NCBI RefSeq assembly: GCF_003228315.1 | Contig: NZ_CP029693.1 | Coordinates: 1,178,001-1,242,000, forward strand | Direction: 5' to 3' | Length of the DNA: 64,000 nucleotides | Source: Pseudomonas putida | Lineage (GTDB): Bacteria; Pseudomonadota; Gammaproteobacteria; Pseudomonadales; Pseudomonadaceae | Shown: positions 53,964 through 63,574 of the stretch, one piece after another | Position numbering within the stretch: the first letter of the stretch is position 1 | Layout of the letters: the number at the start of each line of letters is the position of its first letter | The notes under the pieces: generated by a model | Seen by the model: the letters and a program-made list of their open reading frames with translations, nothing else | Database searches by the model: none | Told to the model about the DNA's origin: nothing | Position numbers and translations under genes: made by a program

Positions 53964-55528
53964 TTACTTTCGGTGAGATCGGATAGCTTTCATTTCCTCA
54001 GTTGTTCTTTTGCCCCTAATGGTCTTCATGCTCTTGAGTACGGGCCCTTTGTCAATCCGGGTCTGCAACTGCTCCAATCCACTTGGTGGATCAGCCAGTG
54101 AATCTCCAAACTTAGGCCCATTTACCTGGCGCAGAAGTTTTTCTGGCGCCGGTTTTGTGTATTCGTATTCGATTTTTCCTTGTTTTAGATCTTCGAAAAA
54201 GCCCCCCTTCCGTTTCGGCAAGACTTTTTCGGTGGACATTTTTGATCTTGCAACGTTACTGCGGCCTGCATGTGAAACATGCCTGGACAGTTCAGGTACT
54301 TTTACTTTGGTCGTTGTTGCTTGCGCTACTTTCGTTGCGGTTTTCGTCGCCTTCACCCCGGCACCTGCTGCTTTTGTTCCAGCGTTCTTCGTTATTCCGA
54401 AAATTCCACGAAGGATCGAGAAAAAACTCCAATGTCCTGTTGGATCCTCACGATTGGTCGGATCACCGTTGCAATACGCACGGGCATTAATGCCCCCATC
54501 CTCGAACGGACTCAAACTGTCCGGACTACCAAACTTCATCAACCCAGGGTGGTAAGACCTATAACCGCTGCCCAGAAAATACCAACCGGTCTTACTTTCC
54601 CGCAGTTCACCGTTGTAACCCAGCGCGCCGCTCACCGATGCATCATCCCCGCGATACCCATACACGGTGTAAACCACATCCTTGTGCCCGGCCTTGCTCA
54701 TTTCACTAAACACGGTGTTCTTGCGATCACCGGCCAGCATCAAGACTTTGGGCCAGCACCTGCCTGGTGCTCCGCGAGCACAACATCATCGCCACGCATG
54801 AAAGTGCTGCTGTTGGCGCCTTTTATCTGGTTCGCCAATTGATCACCCTTATAAAAGCGCTGCTCCTGTTCCATGCCATCGTTCATGCCCGCGGTTTTAT
54901 CCAACGGGTCGTAGTTGTAGCTCTTCGTCGCCCCGCCTGAAGGCTCGCTGACGCTGATCAACCGGCCAAGAGCATCGTAATCGAGCGTGCGCCCGGCTTC
55001 GTCACGGATCAGGTGGCCGTCCTTGTTGTAAACCAGATCGATTTGGGTCGGGTAATCCGCATGGGTGTTGGCCACTTTGACCAACTGCACAGGGTCGACC
55101 GTGTCGTAGGTGTAGGTGGCGCGGTTGGTGCCACCGGCAAACGTGGTGACGGCGAAGCGCATGTTGTCCAGTGCACTGAACGTAAACACCTGGCGTTGGA
55201 TGGCTTTGTTGTAAGGATCCACGGGCGGTTGGGTACCCGCACATTCGTAGCTGGTCAGGCGGCTGCGCAGGTCATAGCCATACTTCTCTTCGCGCAACAA
55301 CAACGTGCCCTCTTTCAATGTCCGCTGAGCCAATCCATCGACATCGTTGTACACCTGAGTCAGTTCCTGCTTGACGCCATTGAGGTCAAACTCACGCTTG
55401 ATTTCCCGATCGAACTCATCGTATTCCAGGGCAATCCCCAGCTTCTGCCCACCGGCACTGTCGCTGGTGTTGATGGTGGCTGACTGGCTTGAGTTGATCG
55501 TTGCCGGGTTCCGGTTTCGGGGGATTGA
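53964..55528 (-). pseudogene. RHS C-terminal fragment, frameshifted
   Basis: Remnant of an RHS/YD-repeat toxin. Reading from 55528 the frame shows YD repeats (YGYDLRSRLTSYECAGTQPP; YTYDTVDPVQ; DEAGRTLDYDALGRL) and the RHS-associated core, then runs into TGA at 54740. The next frame (54743 to 53964) continues with LAGDRKN, FLGSGYRSYHPGLMKF and GDPTNREDPTGHW, the normal end of the core, then an unrecognised C-terminal tip of about 150 basic residues (many K/T, KKAAKTATKVAQ type). So one base is missing near 54746 (GPKS* versus GPKVLMLAGD). The N-terminal two thirds of a normal 1500-residue RHS protein are absent. The frame's 5' end overlaps the 3' end of the surface-type gene. Confidence 0.8.
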
Positions 55529-56684
55529 TCACCGGCCCCGGGGCGGACAGATTGACTTTGACAATTTCAGTCACTGAGGGAAAAGGCTCTACACCGCGAA
55601 AGACCTTGTAAGTCAATGGATGATCCACCACTCCAACCGTAGCACTGCCGTACGCAGCCCAAATCCTGTCCCAAGGCATGAAAATGTTGAGTCCGCCTTG
55701 AGGGTTGCCACCGACCGGTGTACCGGGGGTGAGCTCCTGATCTTTCCATTTTACGACCACGGTATCAGTGGGCTTGCCATTGGTGATCCGGGGGACATTG
55801 ACCAGAACCCCGCCATCGACGATATCGGAGCGCAGGAGCTCACCGCCGGTGGCGTCCGCGGCCGTGGGTTTGGGTAAAGGATTGGGAGGTAATGTACCGA
55901 GCGCCACGGACATAAGTTCATACAGCGATAACGCGCTGATGTTGCCGGCCTTGTCGATGAGGACATAACCACCACAGCACATACCGTCGCCGGCCGCGAT
56001 GAACTTGCCTTTTGGAATTCTGACTGTACCTCCAGGGGCAATTGGCTGCGGACCGATCAGGTCAATATCAGCAGGATCCTCGGGCAGTTCACCTTTCAGC
56101 CAGCCGAAGGCGACGCTGACGTCAACGAACTCGCCATCCCACAATGGGATCGTTGCTTCCAGATAATCATTCGCGCCAAACGTGGCATCCGTGATGGGAG
56201 ACGTGACGGTAAACACCATATTTTTCGGAGGTATCACTCCATTGGGTGGAATCTTGTCGATCTGGATGCGCACTCGATTCGACCAGTCTTTGACCAGCCC
56301 GGCGTTTTCGTGTTCGTACCTGAGGTCAAAAGGACCTTCATTGGTCGTATCCAGAAAAAACGGACTGGGAATAGTGAAAACCTTGGGCGTCCAAGCAACC
56401 CCACCGGTATGGGAATGCTCCTGGAGCGTCGTCCACTCGTTACTGCCTGCACGTGTAATTTGCAGTCTGAAATACTCGGTATCCCCGTCGGGAATAGGGT
56501 TAGCCCAGGTGGTAATGGTTGTGGTTTGATCTGAATCGAGCTTGGCCCTGGGGATCAGCCCTTTCGGTTCACCCGTCATCACAAAATGAGAGACATCCGG
56601 GTCCTGGACCACGAACGGCGCGGCGCCTCCAGAGACGGATTCACTGGACGCCACCTTCTGCTGTTTTTTATCTGAACCAGCCAT
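55416..56684 (-). CDS. Surface-type Ig-like protein, C-terminus aberrant
   Basis: 422 residues from ATG 56684 (AACGGAGAGCGAAAGC-like ribosome site). Beta-rich, with about three repeated modules of the type seen in large Pseudomonas Ig-like or FN3-like proteins (YFRLQITRAGSNEWT; IDKIPPNGVIPP; VDVSVAFGWL). No signal peptide. After PEPGND the sequence turns into an odd basic stretch (QLKPVSHHQHQRQCRWAEAGD) read from RHS DNA in another frame. So the true C-terminus was probably lost by deletion or frameshift. A lux-box-like site is upstream at 56835. Confidence 0.72.
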   Translation of the reverse strand: MAGSDKKQQKVASSESVSGGAAPFVVQDPDVSHFVMTGEPKGLIPRAKLDSDQTTTITTWANPIPDGDTEYFRLQITRAGSNEWTTLQEHSHTGGVAWTPKVFTIPSPFFLDTTNEGPFDLRYEHENAGLVKDWSNRVRIQIDKIPPNGVIPPKNMVFTVTSPITDATFGANDYLEATIPLWDGEFVDVSVAFGWLKGELPEDPADIDLIGPQPIAPGGTVRIPKGKFIAAGDGMCCGGYVLIDKAGNISALSLYELMSVALGTLPPNPLPKPTAADATGGELLRSDIVDGGVLVNVPRITNGKPTDTVVVKWKDQELTPGTPVGGNPQGGLNIFMPWDRIWAAYGSATVGVVDHPLTYKVFRGVEPFPSVTEIVKVNLSAPGPVINPPKPEPGNDQLKPVSHHQHQRQCRWAEAGDCPGIR

Positions 56685-57149
56685 GCTTTCGCTCTCCGTA
56701 TGCACAAACTGGCGTCATGGAATGCCATGGCGCTTCAGCTCGAAAAGCAGAGCGAATACTGCCGGGTACTACCCAAACGCATCCCGTCGTTCTGCGCGTG
56801 GGAAAAGTAAACAGGCTTTTGCAGAACTGCGTAACTGTCAAAGTTGACAGGTAGAGGCTGATTTTTGAGATGAGGCGACGAACTGCGCGCAACCGCTGCG
56901 CACCTTTGTTTAAGCGCGTTTAAAGCAATTTGCTGAAAGCCACAAAGTCTTGCGTCGCTGCATCACTGTCCCTCCACAACGTGATGCTGACGGAGATCAC
57001 GGTGGACCGAGTGCTGGCTCAGATTGATCCACCCGAATAAAAAAACACATCAACTGTAGGAGCGAGCCTGCTCGCGATGGACTCAAGATCGCCGTGGGGT
57101 GTCAGGTTTCCCATGTCATCGTTGGCGACCATCGCGAGCAGGCTCGCTC
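56685..57149. other. 465-base region without a gene
   Basis: Holds the lux-box-like site at 56835 and a REP pair (57055-57154). Short open frames such as one at about 56981-57039 are not supported by family or ribosome site. Confidence 0.55.
56835..56850. promoter_or_regulatory. Lux-box-like inverted repeat upstream of the surface-type gene
   Basis: CTGTCAAAGTTGACAG: perfect 6-bp arms (7 with flanking A) around AAGT, 150 bases before the ATG at 56684. A -10-like TTTACT is centred 34 bases away. Confidence 0.5.
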
Positions 57150-57154
57150 CTACA
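57055..57154. repeat. REP pair overlapping the glycerate kinase 3' end
   Basis: Inverted units; the TGTAGGAG edge supplies the TAG stop of the kinase gene (57150-57152). Confidence 0.9.
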
Positions 57155-58298
57155 GGGGATTGCGTGACGCGGCGATCCGCCATACCCGCGCAATGTCACT
57201 CGCCCGCTCGCGCAGTAACCGTGGCGCATTCATGCAAGCTTCCTCCAGCGTGATCGGCCCGTTGACCAGAGAGAACGCGGCATCGATGCCATGTCGGTAA
57301 AGCGCCTGATAATCCTCGCCCAGGGAACCGGCGATGACGATTACCGGCACGCCCTGTTCATTCGCGATTTGCGCCACGCCCAAGGGGGTTTTGCCACGCA
57401 GGGTTTGCGCATCGAAACGCCCTTCTCCGGTAATCACCAGGTCGGCACCTTCGATCGCATCGGCCAGGCCCACCAGATCGGCGACCACTTCGACCCCAGG
57501 CAAAAACTGCGCGTCGAAAAACGCCTTGGCGGCAAAACCCAACCCACCCGCCGCGCCACTGCCTGGCTCGTCTCGTACATCCCAACCCAGTGCTTTTGCG
57601 CAATGATCGGCGAAGTGCCCGAGGGCATGATCGAGCAGTTGCACCTGTTCTGGCGTGGCGCCTTTTTGCGGTCCGAAAACCGCAGACGCACCGTGGGGAC
57701 CGCACAGCGGGTTGTCGACATCGGCGGCGATGTCGAAGCGTACATCCTTGATGCGCGGGTCGAGTTCGCTCAGGTCCATGCGAAACAGTTTCGCCAGCGC
57801 CAAGCCACCCGGCGGGAGAAGTTGCCCCTGTGCATCGAACAACTTCAGACCCAGGGCCTGCAGCGCACCGGCGCCACCGTCGTTGGTGGCGCTGCCGCCA
57901 ATGGCGAGGATGATGCGCTGGGCGCCTGCGTCGAGGGCGAAACCGATCAGTTGGCCGGTGCCGAAGGTGCTGCTGTTACAGGCGTCACGTTGATTGACCG
58001 GGACCAATTGCAAGCCACTGGCTTCGGCCATTTCGATGATCGCGGTACGGCTTTCAGGCAACCAGCCCATCTTCGCAAAGGCGGTATCGCCCAGAGGCCC
58101 TCGCACCTCGGCGCGGTGGTGCTCGCCGCCACAGGCTGCCAGCACCGCCGCAACGGTGCCCTCCCCGCCGTCGGCCATCGGGCATTTGATCAGCTGCGCA
58201 TCGGGCCAGACTTCCCGCAAACCCAACCCGATGGCGTCGGCCGCGCCTTGAGCACTGATGCTGTCTTTGAACGAGTCAGGGGCAATCACGATTTTCAT
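57150..58298 (-). CDS. glxK: Glycerate kinase (GlxK/GarK type)
   Basis: 382 residues. Family pattern: APDSFKDSISAQGAADAI at the start, CPMADGGEGTV near 40, GGSATNDGGAGALQALG near 130, and GEGRFDAQTLRGKTP near 290. Phosphorylates D-glycerate to 2- or 3-phosphoglycerate. ATG 58298. Minus strand with the cdaR gene just upstream; CdaR-type regulators control glycerate/glucarate genes, so the pair fits. The TAG stop is provided by a REP unit. Confidence 0.92.
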   Translation of the reverse strand: MKIVIAPDSFKDSISAQGAADAIGLGLREVWPDAQLIKCPMADGGEGTVAAVLAACGGEHHRAEVRGPLGDTAFAKMGWLPESRTAIIEMAEASGLQLVPVNQRDACNSSTFGTGQLIGFALDAGAQRIILAIGGSATNDGGAGALQALGLKLFDAQGQLLPPGGLALAKLFRMDLSELDPRIKDVRFDIAADVDNPLCGPHGASAVFGPQKGATPEQVQLLDHALGHFADHCAKALGWDVRDEPGSGAAGGLGFAAKAFFDAQFLPGVEVVADLVGLADAIEGADLVITGEGRFDAQTLRGKTPLGVAQIANEQGVPVIVIAGSLGEDYQALYRHGIDAAFSLVNGPITLEEACMNAPRLLRERASDIARVWRIAASRNPL

Positions 58299-58424
58299 GG
58301 GAATTCTCCAGTTCCAATACGCTCATCCTGCCAGCCGCCAAACACGATGACGCCGGTCTGCTGCACAAGGGCGCATGAGGATTATTGTTCATTTCCACAA
58401 AACCCGAGGAACAACACAATCCAC

Positions 58425-58524
58425 TGTAGGAGCGAGCCTGCTCGCGATGGAGGTCCTGGCGACACGATCATCCAGGTAGAGCGCGTTATCGTTGACGTCC
58501 ATCGCGAGCAGGCTCGCTCCTACA
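58425..58524. repeat. REP pair between glxK and cdaR
   Basis: Inverted REP units between the two minus-strand genes. Confidence 0.9.
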
Positions 58525-58540
58525 GGTGGCGGGTGTGCGT

Positions 58541-59662
58541 TTATGGAGGGGTGTCGGTCTGCGGGAGCAGTTGCACGCCGAGGTAAAGCGCGAGCATGCC
58601 ATCGAGGCGCAGTGGATCGACGCCACTGAGTTCGGCGATGCGCTCCATTCGGTAGCGCAGGCTATTGCGATGAATGCCCAGTGCTTCGGCGCAGGCCTGG
58701 CTCTGGCCGTCGTGGTCGCACCAGCTGCGCAGGGTTGCCAGCAACTGGCCGTTGCTGTCCTTGGCGATGACTTTGCGCAGCGGGTTGAGCAACTCGTCGA
58801 GGGCGTCGTCATTGCGGTGGCGCCAGAGCATCACCGGCAGGCGATAGCGGTTGAGGGTCAGCAAGCGCGATCCAGGCAGCACCTCGCGACCATAGGCCAG
58901 CAGATCACCGACCCGCCGGTAGCAGCGGCGCAATCCGCTCAACCCATCGGCCTGTCCGCCCACGGCGATGCGCAGGATGTTCCAGCCCAGACCGTTGAGT
59001 TTTTCCAGCAAGCGCTCGTTCTCAACGTTCTGGCTAGCAGGTCGGCACCAGAGCAGTGAGGACTTGGCCGAACTCACGCACCAACTATCTGGATAACGCG
59101 ACGTCAGCCAGGCACTGAGCGCCTCGACGGTTTGCCCCGGGCCGTGTTCCAAACCCAGCTCAAACAAATACGGTACGCGGCTCATCTGCGGCTTGAGCCC
59201 CAACTGCTGCGCTTCGTCGATCAGGCGTGGCGAGTCTCCGGCATCGCTGAGCAACAGCGCCAGCAAGTCATCGCAACGCTGGCGCCGCCATTGCTGTTCG
59301 GCTTGCTGATTGCGCTGGCCCACCAGCATTTCGGCGGTCATGCGCACGAGCGCGGCATAGGTGCGCAGTTGATCGGGCTCACCGGTGATGCCCAGTACAC
59401 CGATCAAACGCTGGTCCAGCATCAACGGCAGGTTGATGCCCGGCTGCACGCCCTTGAGATGAATCGCGGTCTGCGCATCGATCTCCACCACACGACCGTT
59501 GGCCAACACCAGTTGCGCGCCTTCATGGCGGGTGTTGATCCGCTCCGGCTCGCCGCTGCCGAGGATCAGCCCCTGACTGTCCATGACGTTGACGTTGTAC
59601 GGCAGGATGGCCATCGCCCGGTCGACGATGTCCTGGGCCAGGTCGTGATCGAGTTCGAACAT
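58541..59662 (-). CDS. cdaR: CdaR family sugar-diacid regulator
   Basis: 373 residues. N-terminal diacid-recognition domain, a middle PucR/CdaR GGDEF-like region, and a C-terminal HTH_30 (CAEALGIHRNSLRYRMERIAEL). Activator of glycerate/glucarate/galactarate genes. ATG 59662, divergent from the MFS gene. Confidence 0.92.
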   Translation of the reverse strand: MFELDHDLAQDIVDRAMAILPYNVNVMDSQGLILGSGEPERINTRHEGAQLVLANGRVVEIDAQTAIHLKGVQPGINLPLMLDQRLIGVLGITGEPDQLRTYAALVRMTAEMLVGQRNQQAEQQWRRQRCDDLLALLLSDAGDSPRLIDEAQQLGLKPQMSRVPYLFELGLEHGPGQTVEALSAWLTSRYPDSWCVSSAKSSLLWCRPASQNVENERLLEKLNGLGWNILRIAVGGQADGLSGLRRCYRRVGDLLAYGREVLPGSRLLTLNRYRLPVMLWRHRNDDALDELLNPLRKVIAKDSNGQLLATLRSWCDHDGQSQACAEALGIHRNSLRYRMERIAELSGVDPLRLDGMLALYLGVQLLPQTDTPP

Positions 59663-59830
59663 GACGGGGTTCCTTGAATGCATGATGGGCCGATTGTTCG
59701 CCCGCACAGGGCTGTATGGCAAACCCTGTGCGCCGGCACAAAGACAACAACCGGCGCGGTGTCCGAGACTCTCAGGGCGATCAACGTTACCCTTTGCATC
59801 GCAAAAAATCATAAAAAGAGAGAACCCGCC

Positions 59831-61141
59831 ATGTCACAGAGCGCCGCTGCAACCCAGGCCATCGCTGACGAAAAAAATGCCGTCTACAAACGCATTACCC
59901 TGCGTTTGATCCCCTTCATTTTCATCTGCTACCTGTTCAACTACCTCGACCGGGTGAACGTTGGCTTCGCCAAGTTGCAGATGCTTGATGCGCTGAAGTT
60001 CAGCGAAACCGTGTACGGCCTCGGGGCCGGGATCTTCTTCATCGGCTACGTGTTGTGCGGAGTGCCGAGCAACCTCGCGTTGACCAAATTCGGCCCGCGG
60101 CGCTGGATCGCGCTGATGATGATCACTTGGGGCACGTTGTCGACCTGCCTGTTGTTCGTCACCACGCCGACCGAGTTCTATACGCTGCGGCTGTTCACCG
60201 GCGCCGCCGAAGCCGGCTTCTTCCCCGGTGTGGTGCTCTATCTGTCGCAGTGGTTCCCGACCTTCCGCCGTGGCCGCATCATGGCGCTGTTCATGTCGGC
60301 GATCCCGGTCTCCGGTTTGCTGGGCAGCCCGTTCTCCGGCTGGATCCTCAACCACTTCGCCGCCGGGCAAGGCGGTCTGGCGGGCTGGCAGTGGATGTTT
60401 TTGCTGCAAGGCATCCCCACCGTGATCCTCGGCGCCCTCGCCTATTTCCTGCTCAGCGACAGTTACGCCAACGCCAAATGGCTCACGCCTTTCGAGCGTT
60501 CGGTTCTGCAGGCCGACCACGCCGAAGACTTGGCCAACAAGCCGAAAACCACTTCCGATTCGCTGCTGGCGGTGTTCAAGAACCCGGCGATCTGGGCGTT
60601 CGGTCTGATCTACTTCTGCATCCAGAGCGGCGTGTACGCGATCAACTTCTGGTTGCCGTCGATCATCAAGAACCTGGGCTTCAGCGATAACCTGGTGATT
60701 GGCTGGCTGAGTGCGATTCCTTATCTGCTAGCGGCGGTCTTCATGCTGCTGGTGGGTCGCTCGGCGGACCTGCGCAAGGAACGTCGCTGGCATTTGGTAG
60801 TGCCGATGCTGATGGGTGCGCTGGGCCTGCTGATCGCGGTGAACTTCGCCGCCAACCCGGCCATTGCCATTCTCGGCCTGACACTCGCGACCATGGGCGC
60901 GCTCACCGGTTTGCCGATGTTCTGGCCTGTGCCGACAGCGATGCTGAGTGCCGGCGCGGCGGCCGGTGGTTTGGCGTTGATCAACTCCATGGGGCAGATG
61001 GCGGGTTTCCTCAGCCCGTATCTGGTGGGTTGGGTCAAGGACAGTACGGGGTCGACCGATGCGGCGTTGTATCTGCTGGCGGGGGTGATTGTTGGCGGTA
61101 GCGTGCTGGCGTTGCGCATGACCCGTACGTTGCGAGTCTGA
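59831..61141 (+). CDS. MFS transporter, anion:cation symporter branch
   Basis: 436 residues, twelve helices; YLDRVNVGFAKLQM, the RRWIAL motif, and the GAAEAGFFPG pattern of ACS-family permeases (relatives carry glucarate, galactonate or glycerate). Divergent from CdaR and next to glycerate kinase, so sugar-diacid or glycerate uptake is likely (inference). ATG 59831. Confidence 0.9.
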   Translation: MSQSAAATQAIADEKNAVYKRITLRLIPFIFICYLFNYLDRVNVGFAKLQMLDALKFSETVYGLGAGIFFIGYVLCGVPSNLALTKFGPRRWIALMMITWGTLSTCLLFVTTPTEFYTLRLFTGAAEAGFFPGVVLYLSQWFPTFRRGRIMALFMSAIPVSGLLGSPFSGWILNHFAAGQGGLAGWQWMFLLQGIPTVILGALAYFLLSDSYANAKWLTPFERSVLQADHAEDLANKPKTTSDSLLAVFKNPAIWAFGLIYFCIQSGVYAINFWLPSIIKNLGFSDNLVIGWLSAIPYLLAAVFMLLVGRSADLRKERRWHLVVPMLMGALGLLIAVNFAANPAIAILGLTLATMGALTGLPMFWPVPTAMLSAGAAAGGLALINSMGQMAGFLSPYLVGWVKDSTGSTDAALYLLAGVIVGGSVLALRMTRTLRV

Positions 61142-61156
61142 TCAACACCCATCCAC

Positions 61157-61246
61157 TGTGGGAGCGAGCCTGCTCGCGAAAACGGATTTACATTCAACAT
61201 TGATGTTGGCTGTGACCCCGCCTTCGCGAGCAGGCTCGCTCCCACA
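61157..61246. repeat. REP pair, TGTGGGAG variant
   Basis: Inverted units with GTGGGAG/CTCCCAC ends between the MFS and aldo/keto reductase genes. Confidence 0.88.
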
Positions 61247-61338
61247 TGTTGTTTTGCGGTGTTGGGTAAATCAGTTTGATCCATGTAGTAGTTCTGGTAT
61301 TTGATTGAAGCCTTTCCCATTGGCAAAAGGACTTCAAC

Positions 61339-62352
61339 ATGAGCTATCGCACGCTGGGTCATTCGGGTTTGCAGGTCTCCACCCTGACCCTGGGCACCAT
61401 GATGTTCGGCGAACAGACCAGCACCGAAGATTCCCTGCGGATCATCGACAAGGCCTGGGACCAGGGCGTCAATTTCATCGACACCGCCGACGTCTACACC
61501 AGCGGTCGTTCCGAAGAAATCGTCGGCGAAGCGATCGCCAGCCGCCGCCATGAATGGGTGCTGGCCACCAAGGTCGGTTTCGGCCCGGTGGACGGCGTGC
61601 CTAACCGCAGCGGCTTGAGCCGCAAACACATCTTCAACGGTATCGACGCGAGCCTCGCGCGTTTGGGCACCGACTATCTCGATATTTATTACCTTCATCG
61701 TGAGGACCACAACACGCCGCTGGAGGTCACGGTATCGGCCATTGGCGATCTGATTCGCCAGGGCAAGGTACGCTATTGGGGGTTGTCGAACTACCGGGGC
61801 TGGCGTATCGCCGAGGTCATCCGTGTGGCCGACAAGCTGGGCGTCGATCGGCCCGTCATCAGCCAGCCGCTGTACAACATCGTCAATCGTCAGGCCGAAA
61901 CCGAGCAGATTACCGCCGCGCAAGACTACGGCCTGGGTGTGGTGCCTTACAGCCCGCTGGCGCGGGGCGTGCTCAGTGGCAAATACGCGCCGGACGTGAA
62001 ACCCGACGCCAACAGCCGCGCGGGGCGTGCCGACAAACGCATCCTGGAAACCGAGTGGCGAGTCGAATCGCTGCGTATTGCCCAGCAGATCCAGCAATAC
62101 ACCCGGGAACGTGGTGTCGGTATCGTCGAGTTCGCCATTGCCTGGGTGCTGAACAACGCAGCCGTCACCTCGGCTATTGTTGGTCCGCGCACTGAAGAAC
62201 AGTGGGATGCCTACACTAAGGCGCAGGCGGTGAAGATCACGGGCGAGGATGAGGCGTTCATTGACTCGCTGGTGACGCCGGGGCATGCGTCGACGCCGGG
62301 GTTCAATGATGTGAGCCATTTCGTCTCCGGCCGTAAACCACATACCTTTTGA
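61339..62352 (+). CDS. Aldo/keto reductase
   Basis: 337 residues, AKR TIM barrel. Catalytic tetrad seen as Asp and Tyr in IDTADVYTSG, Lys in LATKVGF, and His in YYLHRED. NADPH site near the C-terminal TSAIVGPRTEEQ. Substrate not determined. ATG 61339 after AAAGGAC. Confidence 0.92.
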   Translation: MSYRTLGHSGLQVSTLTLGTMMFGEQTSTEDSLRIIDKAWDQGVNFIDTADVYTSGRSEEIVGEAIASRRHEWVLATKVGFGPVDGVPNRSGLSRKHIFNGIDASLARLGTDYLDIYYLHREDHNTPLEVTVSAIGDLIRQGKVRYWGLSNYRGWRIAEVIRVADKLGVDRPVISQPLYNIVNRQAETEQITAAQDYGLGVVPYSPLARGVLSGKYAPDVKPDANSRAGRADKRILETEWRVESLRIAQQIQQYTRERGVGIVEFAIAWVLNNAAVTSAIVGPRTEEQWDAYTKAQAVKITGEDEAFIDSLVTPGHASTPGFNDVSHFVSGRKPHTF

Positions 62353-62370
62353 AGAGATACACAAGACCAC

Positions 62371-62453
62371 TGTAGGAGCGAGCCTGCTCGCGATGGAGTG
62401 TCAGTCGACATTGATGTAGCTGACACACCATCGCGAGCAGGCTCGCTCCTACA
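62371..62453. repeat. REP pair, stems outward
   Basis: Inverted REP units between the aldo/keto reductase and rarD. Confidence 0.9.
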
Positions 62454-62565
62454 GGGTTTTCGGGCGCGGCCCAAATGTTGAAAATTCCGATCATCCGGCC
62501 AATATTCAGCACAAAAACCGCGTATCCTCCGCACCCCGTTTTACGTTCAACCTCGCGAGGAAAGC

Positions 62566-63447
62566 TTGTCTAAAGGTATTGCTCTATCGGTTTCAGCCTC
62601 GACGCTGTTTGCCGTCATGTATTACTACACCTCGCTGCTCACCCCTTTGAGCGGCGTGGAGATTTTTGGTTGGCGCATGCTGCTGACCGTGCCCTGCATG
62701 ACCGTGTTCATGGTGGTGTCCGGCGAATGGCGGCGTGCGATCGACCTTCTGCGCCGGGTGGCCGGTGAGCCAAAACTGATCGCGGCACTGATCCTTTCTT
62801 CGGCATTGCTGGGCGTTCAACTCTGGCTGTTCATGTGGGCACCACTCAATGGCTACAGCCTCGACGTGTCGCTGGGCTATTTCCTGTTGCCGCTGGCGAT
62901 GGTGCTGACCGGGCGTATCGCCTATGGCGAAAACCTCTCGTACCTGCAAAAGATTGCGGTGTTCTTCGCCTGCCTGGGCGTGATCAACGAGCTGTACCAG
63001 GTCGGCGGTTTTTCCTGGGCCACGCTGCTGGTGGTCATCGGCTATCCGCTGTACTTCGTGCTGCGTAAATGGCTGAAGACCGACAACCTTGGCGGTCTCT
63101 GGGTGGACATGACATTGATGTTGCCGGTCGCATACTGGTTCGTGCGCGGCGGTGAACAGGGTTTCGGCGTGTTCAATCAATACCCTGCCCTGGCGTGGCT
63201 GATCCCCTTGCTCGGCCTGATCAGTGCCTCGGCGCTGGTGGTCTATATCATCGCCAGCCGCTTGCTGCCGTTCAGCCTGTTCGGCTTGTTGAGTTACGTA
63301 GAGCCGGTGCTGTTGCTTGGCGTGGCGCTGTTGCTGGGGGAAAGCATCAAGGCCGGGGAATGGCTGACCTACATTCCGATCTGGCTGGCGGTGGTGGTGC
63401 TGGTGTTTGAGGGGTTCAAGCATTTGATGCGTCAGCGTCGCCCTTAA
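62566..63447 (+). CDS. rarD: RarD, EamA-type permease
   Basis: 293 residues with ten hydrophobic segments, DMT superfamily; the start SKGIALSVSASTLFAVMYYYTS matches RarD (chloramphenicol-sensitivity protein). Function in the cell unclear, perhaps metabolite export. TTG start at 62566 following GAGGAAAG. Confidence 0.88.
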   Translation: MSKGIALSVSASTLFAVMYYYTSLLTPLSGVEIFGWRMLLTVPCMTVFMVVSGEWRRAIDLLRRVAGEPKLIAALILSSALLGVQLWLFMWAPLNGYSLDVSLGYFLLPLAMVLTGRIAYGENLSYLQKIAVFFACLGVINELYQVGGFSWATLLVVIGYPLYFVLRKWLKTDNLGGLWVDMTLMLPVAYWFVRGGEQGFGVFNQYPALAWLIPLLGLISASALVVYIIASRLLPFSLFGLLSYVEPVLLLGVALLLGESIKAGEWLTYIPIWLAVVVLVFEGFKHLMRQRRP

Positions 63448-63464
63448 TACATATACAAAACAAA

Positions 63465-63554
63465 TGTGGGAGCGAGCCTGCTCGCGATGAGGGCCTGACA
63501 TTCAACATCTCGGTTGACTGATCTGGCGCTATCGCGAGCAGGCTCGCTCCCACA
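63465..63554. repeat. REP pair, TGTGGGAG variant
   Basis: Inverted units between rarD and the convergent hpd gene. Confidence 0.88.
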
Positions 63555-63574
63555 GTTTTTAGCGGTAAATCGGA

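Noticed and set aside
56981..57039. Short open frame (MLTEITVDRVLAQ...)
   Set aside because: 18 codons, no ribosome site; could be chance or a remnant, cannot be supported.
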